Shown here: piece by piece, positions 8,229 to 14,023 of the stretch | Position numbering within the stretch: position 1 is the stretch's first letter | How the letters are laid out: each line of letters begins with the position of its first letter | NCBI GenBank assembly: GCA_964650405.1 | Contig: CAZYTO010000104.1 | Location: forward strand, 1-17,424 | From: CAZYTO01 sp964650405 | GTDB lineage: Bacteria; Acidobacteriota; Thermoanaerobaculia; Gp7-AA8 | Direction of reading: 5' to 3' | Length of the DNA: 17,424 nucleotides | The notes under the pieces: generated by a model | Told to the model about the DNA's origin: nothing | Seen by the model: the letters and a program-made list of their open reading frames with translations, nothing else | Databases searched by the model: none | Made by a program: the position numbers and the translations under genes

Positions 8229-8444
8229 ACGACTGCATCGTCAACTCGCAGTGTTCGATTCGCGACCGGGTCCGGATCGGCAACCGCGTGATCCTCCAGA
8301 GCGGCGTCGTCCTCGGTAGCGACGGCTTCGGCTTCGCGCAGGACGACGACGGGACGCACGTCAAGATCCCGCAGACCGCAGACCTCGTCGTCGAGGACGA
8401 TGTGGAAATCGGCGCCAATGTGACGATCGACCGGCCCGCCGTCC
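8228..8444 (+). CDS. lpxD: LpxD fragment (UDP-3-O-acylglucosamine N-acyltransferase), misplaced contig end
   Basis: The plus-strand frame from about 8228 to the Ns encodes about 72 residues of hexapeptide-repeat acyltransferase. It reads DDCIVNSQCSIRDRVRIGNR, then VILQSGVVLGSDGFGFA, KIPQ, and VEIGANVTIDRPAV. SDGFGFA followed by KIPQ and G-A-N-x-T-I-D-R is characteristic of LpxD, which adds the N-linked acyl chain in lipid A synthesis. Full LpxD is about 340 residues, and here both ends are missing. The fragment ends at the 10-N gap and its left edge merges with the minus-strand spermidine-synthase-like gene, so it is very likely a contig-end misjoin and not a gene at this locus. The exact left boundary is uncertain within about 8216-8245. 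Confidence 0.75.
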
Positions 8445-8454
8445 NNNNNNNNNN
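8445..8454. other. Assembly gap (10 Ns)
   Basis: Ten consecutive Ns mark a scaffold join of unknown true length. The sequences on its two sides do not form one continuous gene: lpxD is on the left on the plus strand, and the N-terminal part of the membrane protein is on the right on the minus strand. Confidence 0.99.
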
Positions 8455-9127
8455 CCTCAGTGTAAAGCAAGACCGTGCCCTTGTAGTACGGCGACCGAAA
8501 CCCGGGCACCGACGGCATGCTCAACCCGACGGACACGCCCACCAGGACGCCCGTGACGGCGAGCTTCACCAGGCTCCGGCCGATAGTCAGGGCGAAGAGC
8601 ACGGCGCATCCGATGGCGAACCAGACCACCGGCCCCGACTGCTCGTACGAGAGAAAGGCGAAGACGGCGATGCCGGCGAAGCTCCCGGCGAGGTCCCAGG
8701 AGTACGCGGCGAGCTTGTTCTCGATCCGCGCAAACGTGCGGCCGAGCTCATTGCCGAGGGGGACGAAGAAGGCGAAGTTGCCGAAGAAGATGACCAGGAT
8801 CTCGAGCCAGGCCGGCATGGAGCGGGAACGGTCGTGGACGAGCCAGACGATCGCGTCGCCCACTCCCCCGGCCGGATCGACGTAATCGAGCAGCATGGCG
8901 GTGCCGGTGACGGCCGCGAGCAGGGCCGGAGCGGCGGCGAACCAGTCCCTCCCACTGCGGGAGGCCAGCACACAGCCGAAGCCGATCCCGAGGAACGCGG
9001 AGAGGATCAGAAAGTTGTTGAAGTACGCGACCACCTGCACGTTCGCGTTGATGAAGCGAACGAGGGCCATCTCGAAGAAGAGCGTCGCGAAACTGACGCC
9101 GGCCAGCCGTATCTTGTCCGAACGCAT
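8455..9127 (-). CDS. Spermidine-synthase-like membrane protein, N-terminal part (3' truncated by gap)
   Basis: Starting at the ATG at 9127, this encodes about 224 residues before the Ns. Hydrophobic segments include ISFATLFFEMALVRF-like residues 8-22, FLILSAFLGIGFGCVLA, a segment near AAAPALLAAVTGTAMLL, and WLEILVIFFGNFAFFVPLG. Two or three more run to VGVSVGL. The final residues, PGFRSPYYKGTV, align with PGFWSPYYKVTV at the start of the downstream piece (about 8193-8226), showing that the two fragments belong to one family. At the DNA level the duplicated stretch is close to identical but not exact, as expected from two strains or an error-prone contig end. The gene is divergent from cstA, with 83 bp between starts. 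Confidence 0.82.
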
Positions 9128-9210
9128 GCGGCCGGCAGTCTAACGTGAGATCCCGGGATTCCCGCCCGATGGAATGCGCGGCCGGTCTCCCCTCATAATG
9201 AGCGCTCGCG

Positions 9211-11061
9211 ATGAACGCCCTTCCGCTGATCCTCTTCTTCCTGGCCATGATCGCCATCGGCTATCGCTACTACTCGGCCTTCCTGGCCGCGAAGGTCATG
9301 GCCCTCGACGACGCACGGGTCACGCCTGCCCATCGCTTCGAAGACGGCCAGAACTACGTGCCCACGAACAAGTGGGTGCTGTTCGGCCATCACTTCGCTG
9401 CGATCTCGGGCGCCGGTCCGCTCATCGGACCGGTGCTGGCGGCGCAGTTCGGCTACCTCCCGGGCCTGCTGTGGCTCGCCTTCGGCGTCGTCTTCGCCGG
9501 GGCCACGCATGACTTCGTGATCCTGGCCTCGTCGGTGCGCCGGAACGGCCGTTCCCTGGCGGACATCGCCCGGAGCGAGATCGGGCCCGTGGCCGGCATT
9601 ACGGCCATGCTGGCCATTCTCTTCATCGTGGTGATCGCCCTGGCCGGCCTCGGCCTGGCCGTGGTCGGCGCACTGGCCGACTCGGCGTGGGGGACGTTCA
9701 CCATCTTTCTGACCATTCCCATCGCCCTCGTCGTCGGCCTCTACCTGCACCGGAGCAAGGCCCCGAACGCCATCCGCAACGGCTCGATCGCCGGCGCACT
9801 GGCCGTCCTGGCCTCCGTAATCGTTGGCCGGTTCGTCCCAGGGACGCCGCTCGGCGCGCTCTTCACGCTCGACCGCGACCACATCACCTACGCCATCGCC
9901 GCCTACGGCTTCATCGCCAGCGTCCTGCCGGTGTGGATGCTGCTATGCCCGCGCGACTACCTCTCGTCGTACATGAAGCTCGGCACCATCGCCGCGCTCG
10001 TCATCGGCACCATCGTCGTGGCGCCGAAGATCCAGGCCCCGGCGCTCTCGCAGTTCATCCACGGCGGCGGCCCGCTCATCCCCGGCAAGCTCTATCCGTT
10101 CGTCTTCATCACCATCGCCTGCGGCGCCATCTCCGGGTTCCACGCCCTGGTCAGCTCCGGCACGACGCCGAAGATGCTCGACCGCGAGACCGACGCGCGG
10201 ATGATCGGCTACGGCGCCATGATCTGCGAGGGCCTCGTCGGCTGCGTCGCGCTCATCGCCGTCTGCGCGCTCTATCCCGGCGACTACTACGCCATCAACG
10301 TCGCCCCGGCCGCTTTCGCCAAGCTGGGCATGGCCCCTGTCCACCTCCACCAGTTCGAGGCGATGGTGAACGAAACGCTCGTCGGCCGCACCGGCGGCGC
10401 CGTCTCGCTGGCGGTCGGCTTCGCCCAGATCTTCTCCGGCATCCCCTTCCTCGCCCACCTGATGTCGTACTGGTACCACTTCGCCATCATGTTCGAGGCG
10501 CTGTTCATCCTGACCACGATCGACACGGGGACGCGCGTGGGACGCTTCCTGGTGCAGGAGTTCGTGGGGATGGGATGGAAGCGGTTCGAGAACACGAGCT
10601 GGCTGCCGGGAACGGTCATCGCCACGACGGCCGTCGTCGGTGCGTGGTCGTACCTCATCCTCAAGGGCTCCATCTCCCAGATCTGGCCGATGTTCGGCAT
10701 CGCCAACCAGCTCCTGGCCGCCGTCGCCCTCTGCGTCGGCACGGCGGTCATCCTCAACGCCGGGCGGGTGAAATACGCCTGGGCCACGATGTTCCCGCTG
10801 GCCTTCGTCGCCTCCACGACGCTCTACGCCGGCTACCTGTCGATCCTCCACAACTTCCTGCCCATGACCAAAGACCCGGCCAAGGCGGCCATCGGCTACC
10901 TCGACGCCTCGCTCACCGGAATCCTGATGGTCTGCGTCATCGTCATCCTGGCCGCATCGACCCAAGCCTGGATGCGCGCCGTTCGCGGCGAGCCCGTGAC
11001 CGGCATCCCTCTGCCGGCCGGACCGGATCACCGGCACATTCCGGGGTCTGGGTGTTGCTAG
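9211..11061 (+). CDS. cstA: CstA family carbon starvation / peptide or pyruvate transporter
   Basis: The 616-residue product is a polytopic inner-membrane protein of the CstA/BtsT family, whose studied members take up pyruvate or peptides under carbon limitation. Family blocks are obvious: GYRYYSAFLAAKVMALDD, then GQNYVPTNKWVLFGHHFAAI, and SGAGPLIGPVLAAQFGYLPG. HALVSSGTTPKMLDRETDAR and IWPMFGIANQLLA follow. The full CstA fold is spanned, although the protein is shorter than E. coli CstA (about 700 residues). Start at 9211: M-NALPLILFF is the first transmembrane helix, and upstream in-frame sequence is absent. It stands as a single gene, with no two-component system beside it that would explain its control. 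Its stop (11059-11061) is followed after 5 bp by a family-1 repeat arm. Confidence 0.95.
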   Translation: MNALPLILFFLAMIAIGYRYYSAFLAAKVMALDDARVTPAHRFEDGQNYVPTNKWVLFGHHFAAISGAGPLIGPVLAAQFGYLPGLLWLAFGVVFAGATHDFVILASSVRRNGRSLADIARSEIGPVAGITAMLAILFIVVIALAGLGLAVVGALADSAWGTFTIFLTIPIALVVGLYLHRSKAPNAIRNGSIAGALAVLASVIVGRFVPGTPLGALFTLDRDHITYAIAAYGFIASVLPVWMLLCPRDYLSSYMKLGTIAALVIGTIVVAPKIQAPALSQFIHGGGPLIPGKLYPFVFITIACGAISGFHALVSSGTTPKMLDRETDARMIGYGAMICEGLVGCVALIAVCALYPGDYYAINVAPAAFAKLGMAPVHLHQFEAMVNETLVGRTGGAVSLAVGFAQIFSGIPFLAHLMSYWYHFAIMFEALFILTTIDTGTRVGRFLVQEFVGMGWKRFENTSWLPGTVIATTAVVGAWSYLILKGSISQIWPMFGIANQLLAAVALCVGTAVILNAGRVKYAWATMFPLAFVASTTLYAGYLSILHNFLPMTKDPAKAAIGYLDASLTGILMVCVIVILAASTQAWMRAVRGEPVTGIPLPAGPDHRHIPGSGCC

Positions 11062-11066
11062 CCTTC

Positions 11067-11200
11067 ACTTTACCCTGAGCGAGGGCGGGCGGGTTGGGCG
11101 GAGCGAAGGGTCTGGCGGCAATAGCACGAATGAACCGCAGCGTAGTTGCCGCCAGACCCTTCGCTCCCACCCAAACCGCCGCCCACGCTCAGGGTAAACT
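11067..11200. repeat. Family-1 paired inverted repeat between cstA and the crotonase gene
   Basis: A 55-bp left arm (11067-11121) pairs imperfectly, with a few mismatches and one-base indels, with a right arm (11146-11200) across a 24-bp loop. The core matches the 3905-4067 element: CCTGAGCG, G-rich stretch, AGCGAAGG, then GTC in place of ATC. The inner ends TCTGGCGGCAA / TTGCCGCCAGA are private to this copy. The left arm begins 5 bp after the cstA stop. The right arm ends 7 bp before the next gene's ATG and so forms its leader. Confidence 0.87.
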
Positions 11201-11207
11201 CGATCGC

Positions 11208-11990
11208 ATGTCCATCCTCGTCACAAGCGACGGCTCCGTCACCACCATCACGCTCAATCGCCCCGACAAGCTCAACGCGTTCGGCGGGGCCATGCGCGAG
11301 GAACTGCTGGACGCGCTGCGGGTGGCGGACGGCGAGAAGTCGTGCCGGGTGGTGGTGATCACCGGCGCCGGAAGGGCGTTCTGCGCGGGCGGGGACGTCG
11401 ACTTCATGGCCGGTCTGCAGCGCAACGGCAACATCGACGCCTTCCGCAAGCTGCTCGACGCGGGGAGAGACATCGTCACGCAGCTCGCGTCGATGCCGAA
11501 GCCGGTCATCGCTTCGATCAACGGCGTCGCCGCCGGCGCGGGATGCAATCTCGCCCTGGCCTGCGACATGCGTCTCGCCTCCGACAGCGCGAAGCTCGGC
11601 GAGACGTTCGTTCGCATCGGGATTCATCCCGACTGGGGCGGGACATGGCTCCTCCCCCGTCTCGTTGGTTACGGCCGGGCCATGGAACTGCTGACCACCG
11701 GACGGATGGTCAACGCGGACGAGGCGCTGCGCATCGGCATGGTCGACCGCGTCGTCCCCGCGGCGGAGCTGGCCGCCGAGACCGACGCGCTGGCCCGTGC
11801 CATCGCCAACGGACCTCCCCTCGCCATCGCAGGGATCAAGCGCGCCATGCAGGCCTCGGAGCGCAACGACCTGCGTGCCCAGATCAATCTCGAATCGCAG
11901 CACCAGCTCGACTGCTTCCGCTCGCGCGACGCCGCCGAAGGCATGGCTGCCTTCTTCGAGAGGCGCACCGCGTCGTTCGAGGGACGGTGA
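11208..11990 (+). CDS. Enoyl-CoA hydratase/isomerase family protein, PaaG-like
   Basis: The 260-residue product is a complete crotonase-fold acyl-CoA enzyme. The oxyanion-hole blocks are GAGRAFCAGGDVDFM (53-67) and INGVAAGAGCNLALACDM (104-121). The two glutamates of classical enoyl-CoA hydratase are missing: GAGCN has Asn114 where hydratases have Glu, and the second position (GETF) is Phe134. Instead, IHPDWGGTWLLPRLVG keeps Asp142 in the position of the catalytic Asp of PaaG-type isomerases (PDxGGTW). An isomerase reaction on an acyl-CoA ring or chain is therefore more likely than hydration; the substrate is unknown. The ATG at 11208 gives the normal N terminus. The upstream in-frame extension to 11094 is translated repeat. 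The stop overlaps the next ATG (TGATG). Confidence 0.9.
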   Translation: MSILVTSDGSVTTITLNRPDKLNAFGGAMREELLDALRVADGEKSCRVVVITGAGRAFCAGGDVDFMAGLQRNGNIDAFRKLLDAGRDIVTQLASMPKPVIASINGVAAGAGCNLALACDMRLASDSAKLGETFVRIGIHPDWGGTWLLPRLVGYGRAMELLTTGRMVNADEALRIGMVDRVVPAAELAAETDALARAIANGPPLAIAGIKRAMQASERNDLRAQINLESQHQLDCFRSRDAAEGMAAFFERRTASFEGR

Positions 11991-12196
11991 TGGGCGGCTG
12001 GTGGTGGCTGGCAGCGCTCTTCGTCCTCGCCACGGCTTCCGGCCTCTGGCTGCGCCGCCGCGACCTCGCCGAAATGCACTCGGTGCTCTTCGGCGGCACC
12101 CTCGGCCCCGGCTGCGTGATCGTCGAAGCCGTGGCTCTGGTCCTCCTCGCCCTGCTACTCGTGCTGGGGCACTTCTGGGGGTGGCTGGGGCTGTGA
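11990..12196 (+). CDS. Small two-helix membrane protein coupled to the crotonase gene
   Basis: The ATG at 11990 shares its A with the TGA stop of the crotonase gene, a classic translational-coupling overlap. It encodes 68 residues. MGGWWWLAALFVLATASGLW forms one membrane helix followed by basic RRR. A short loop follows, then a second helix (about 41-60, VIVEAVALVLLALLLVL), ending HFWGWLGL. The positive cluster after helix 1 suggests a hairpin with its loop inside the cell. I recognise no family. Coding is supported by the overlap, the hydrophobic pattern and the stop falling before repeat DNA. Confidence 0.65.
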   Translation: MGGWWWLAALFVLATASGLWLRRRDLAEMHSVLFGGTLGPGCVIVEAVALVLLALLLVLGHFWGWLGL

Positions 12197-12223
12197 TCGG
12201 TGATTCGCTGATTCATTGATCCG
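12194..12223. repeat. Short degenerate TGATCGG/TGATTCG-type array at a stop codon
   Basis: The sequence reads TGATCGG, TGATTCGC, TGATTCAT, TGATCCG, that is 7-8 bp units. The first unit starts with the TGA stop of the 68-residue membrane protein. It resembles the CGCTGAT-type array at 6751-6792 in motif and in straddling a stop codon, but it is shorter and more degenerate. Confidence 0.5.
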
Positions 12224-12237
12224 AGGTAAGGTTTACC

Positions 12238-12339
12238 GTGGAGGACGGACAATCTTGTCCGTCCCCCCGAGAGAACGCCCCCCGAGGCTGGCATTCGGGT
12301 CGATTCTCGGTTTGACGGACAGGATTGTCCGTCCTCCAC
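12238..12339. repeat. REPIN-like element, family 2 (paired inverted hairpins)
   Basis: Two 26-bp units (12238-12263 and 12314-12339) are inverted copies with one mismatch. Each unit carries its own hairpin, GACGGACAA-TC-TTGTCCGTC on the left and the matching GACGGACAG-GA-TTGTCCGTC on the right, flanked by GTGGAG/CTCCAC. About 50 bp separate the units and contain a further CCGAGA/TCTCGG pairing. Two inverted palindromes with a short spacer is the REPIN architecture. The rest of the gene-free stretch to 12490 shows no further structure that I can support. Confidence 0.85.
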
Positions 12340-12490
12340 AGGTTGCCGCTGCGATCGTGCCTCCGCACTCTTGCGGACGACCGGTTGCAATTGCGACAGC
12401 CCTTCGGCATGCGCACTGGCCATGCCGTCGAGCTCGCTCGAGAGAATGCGCTGACCCCTCGTCCGCAACTGCCCTGCCCGGCAGTACTTG

Positions 12491-12913
12491 TTACTGCTCC
12501 CAAAGCCGCACGCCGCATTGCTCTGCAGCCTTTCGAAGGGATGCATCGTTGCAACTCAGCACGAGCCTCCGTCGTTGTGCAAGCTCCAGGTACGCCGCGT
12601 CGTAGATCGACAAATGATGAGCGGTGGCCAATTCTGACAACCGGGAAAAAGCCAGCGAAGACATCTCGTGGTCGACGCGCAATGGAAGGACGCGAAGCCA
12701 GCCGAGCGCCGTTTGACGCTCATCCTCGGTCAACTTTCGCCGCCGGACCAGCACTGTCAGCGCGTTTGCCACTTCCAACGGCCACAACGCCGGCACTTCG
12801 AGTACGGCCCCATCGGCGATCGCATCCAGCATCGCGGCTGTCTGGGCGGTAGCTTGCGCTGGATGTACCCAGCCGACGGCAACCGAGGCATCCGCGACAA
12901 ACGCGCGCGTCAC
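12491..12913 (-). CDS. vapC: PIN-domain toxin, VapC family
   Basis: This is a 140-residue PIN-domain ribonuclease, the toxin of a type II toxin-antitoxin pair. The acidic metal-binding residues are recognisable: Asp8 in FVADASVAVGW, Glu47 in PLEVANAL, Asp105 in LSIYDAAYLELA, and Asp123 in SCND. VapC enzymes cleave structured RNA, often tRNA or rRNA; the target here cannot be read. It starts with GTG at 12913, overlapping the antitoxin stop by 4 bp (GTGA), which implies coupled translation after the antitoxin. The full domain is present, so it is probably active. Confidence 0.9.
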   Translation of the reverse strand: MTRAFVADASVAVGWVHPAQATAQTAAMLDAIADGAVLEVPALWPLEVANALTVLVRRRKLTEDERQTALGWLRVLPLRVDHEMSSLAFSRLSELATAHHLSIYDAAYLELAQRRRLVLSCNDASLRKAAEQCGVRLWEQ

Positions 12914-13167
12914 AGCCTGCCCTCGTCGATGGCGGACCGAACCTCCCGGTTCGAGAGCCTGGCTTTGGATCTCCGGCGGATCCGTTGCTGCAACTCTCGA
13001 AGACCCGCCACGGCGCGGCGAACATCGTCGGACCGTTGGGCACCTTCGGGCACCAGCCGCGCTACCGGCTTGTCATGACGAGTGATGATGACTTCCTCGC
13101 CCTCAGCCACACGGTTGAGCAGTTCTCCGAAACGAGTCTTCGCCTCGAACGCAGTCACCTTCGCCAT
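12910..13167 (-). CDS. vapB: Phd/YefM-type antitoxin of the VapC pair
   Basis: The 85-residue product opens MAKVTAFEAKTRFGELLNRV, the Phd/YefM DNA-binding fold, followed by EGEEVIITRHDKPVARLVP. The C-terminal half is charged and Arg-rich, suited to wrapping the toxin. The ATG at 13167 is preferred over the ATG at 13173 and the longer ORF start at 13287. GAGG sits about 8 bp before 13167 but abuts 13173, and the homologous region begins at MAKVTAF. The gene is first in the operon, with the toxin overlapping its end. Phd-type antitoxins repress their own promoter, and a candidate operator lies just upstream. Confidence 0.9.
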   Translation of the reverse strand: MAKVTAFEAKTRFGELLNRVAEGEEVIITRHDKPVARLVPEGAQRSDDVRRAVAGLRELQQRIRRRSKARLSNREVRSAIDEGRL

Positions 13168-13182
13168 GTCCATCACCTCGAC

Positions 13183-13204
13183 GTTTAACCAGTCGTTGAC
13201 CAGT
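13183..13204 (-). promoter_or_regulatory. Candidate operator: direct repeats upstream of the antitoxin
   Basis: On the coding strand two copies of ACTGGTCAAC / ACTGGTTAAAC occur with about one helical turn between starts, 16-37 bp before the antitoxin ATG. Position and spacing fit an autorepressor site for a Phd-type antitoxin, overlapping or following the promoter. This is inferred from position only. Confidence 0.4.
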
Positions 13205-13282
13205 TTAGCAGGACTCCAGTCCGACAGACTCGCTTTCAGTCCCGTCCGCCAACAGCCCGAGCGCCTTCGATCAGCCTCTAAG

Positions 13283-13611
13283 CCCAATGGCCTTCAGTTA
13301 AGCGATGATTGACCCGAGCGAAGGGAGGGCGTGATGGGAGAGTCGGCTCGGAGGTTCGAGATCGCGAAAGCGGGCCTAGGAGTTCTGACGGAAGCATTTC
13401 CGCTCGAGACAGTACAGGCGATTCTGGCCGCGACAGGACGGGAGGGAAAGCGGAAGCGACTGCTGCCGGCATCGATGATGGTGTACTACGTCATCGCTCT
13501 GGGGCTGTTCGTTGGCGTGGGTTGCCGGGAGGTGCTTCGCCCGGCAAGCGGGTTTCTAAGCGGGTCTACAAGTTCAGAGGATTCGCGCCACAGGTAGTTA
13601 ACGTCATTGCC
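13283..13611 (+). mobile_element. Internally deleted IS4-family insertion sequence remnant
   Basis: The left edge CCCAATGGCCTTCAGTTAA (about 13283-13301) and the reverse complement of the right edge, GGCAATGACGTTAACTA (about 13595-13611), look like an imperfect terminal inverted repeat of the IS4 type. Between them lies only the start of a transposase and possibly its last residues. An intact IS4-family element is roughly 1.3-1.5 kb, so about 1 kb is missing. No target-site duplication was confidently found. With both ends kept, this is a MITE-like derivative or simply a decayed copy. Confidence 0.6.
13331..13597 (+). pseudogene. IS4-family transposase, N-terminal fragment
   Basis: Residues from MMGESARRFEIAKAGLGVL to about REVLR match the IS4 transposase N-terminal domain: LTEAFPLETVQAILAATGRE, then RKRLLPASMMVYYVIALGLF and GCREVLR. 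After about 13545 the similarity stops. A different frame shows SKRVYKF, resembling the KRKMSKF-type C terminus of these transposases. The DDE catalytic region is absent, so the product cannot be an active transposase. GGGAGG lies just upstream of the GTG (13331) and ATG (13334). Confidence 0.75.
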
Positions 13612-13840
13612 GAAAAGCCTGGATCGGAATCGCCTGATAAATAGCGCGATGGCCCCTCCACGAAGGGACTCTGGCGCCGCTGTCAGAGCTGCCTGCACTA
13701 TTTTAGTTATATATGGTTAATTGAAGAATTCTTCCATACCCCGCCAGTCGGTGTTCGGCAGCATGCGCACGGCGTACGTCCACAAGTGGCCAACGCGTGA
13801 CCGAGATAACACGGCGCCGGCGTGACAGAACGCGGGCTCG

Positions 13841-13935
13841 GTGTGGTGGCCGGCGCCCTCGCCGGCCCGCGCTGTGCCTGGCTGAATCCGAAAGTCTTCG
13901 TGGTCCAGGGCCGGCGAATGCGCCGGCCACCACAC
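13841..13935. repeat. REPIN-like element, family 3 (paired inverted hairpins)
   Basis: Two 28-bp units (13841-13868 and 13908-13935) are inverted copies with two mismatches. Each unit is itself a hairpin: GGCCGGCG-CCCT-CGCCGGCC on the left and GGCCGGCG-AATG-CGCCGGCC on the right, flanked by GTGTGGT / ACCACAC. About 39 bp separate them. The stem-loops differ only in the loop, which argues for selection on the stem. The surrounding gene-free stretch (13612-14012) otherwise holds only a short coding-looking tail at about 13717-13795 and the family-1 arm. Confidence 0.85.
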
Positions 13936-13976
13936 TGAATCCGCCATGTGGACACGTATCTTCGCGTCACATTCGC

Positions 13977-14023
13977 TTTGATCCTTCGCTCCCGCTCAAC
14001 CGCCACCCACGCTCAGGATGAAC
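13977..14023 (-). repeat. Family-1 repeat, solitary arm overlapping the SpoIIE gene end
   Basis: This is a single arm equivalent to the right arm at 4020-4067, with a few substitutions (CTCAACCGCC in place of CCGACCAACC). On the minus strand it reads GTTCATCCTGAGCGTGG. The TGA in its TTCATCCTGA is the actual stop codon of the SpoIIE-domain gene, so the last residues (SSS) are repeat-encoded. No partner arm lies nearby. Confidence 0.85.

Noticed and set aside
6806..9127. Single 773-codon minus-strand gene through the Ns
   Set aside because: It crosses the gap into antisense lpxD and then the wrong frame of the downstream piece. The real product is two fragments in different frames.
9687..11078. 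463-codon plus-strand ORF inside cstA
   Set aside because: His/Arg/Pro-rich out-of-frame translation of a well-supported transporter gene.
12238..13935. CRISPR array
   Set aside because: The repeats are inverted pairs of different families, not direct repeats with regular unique spacers.
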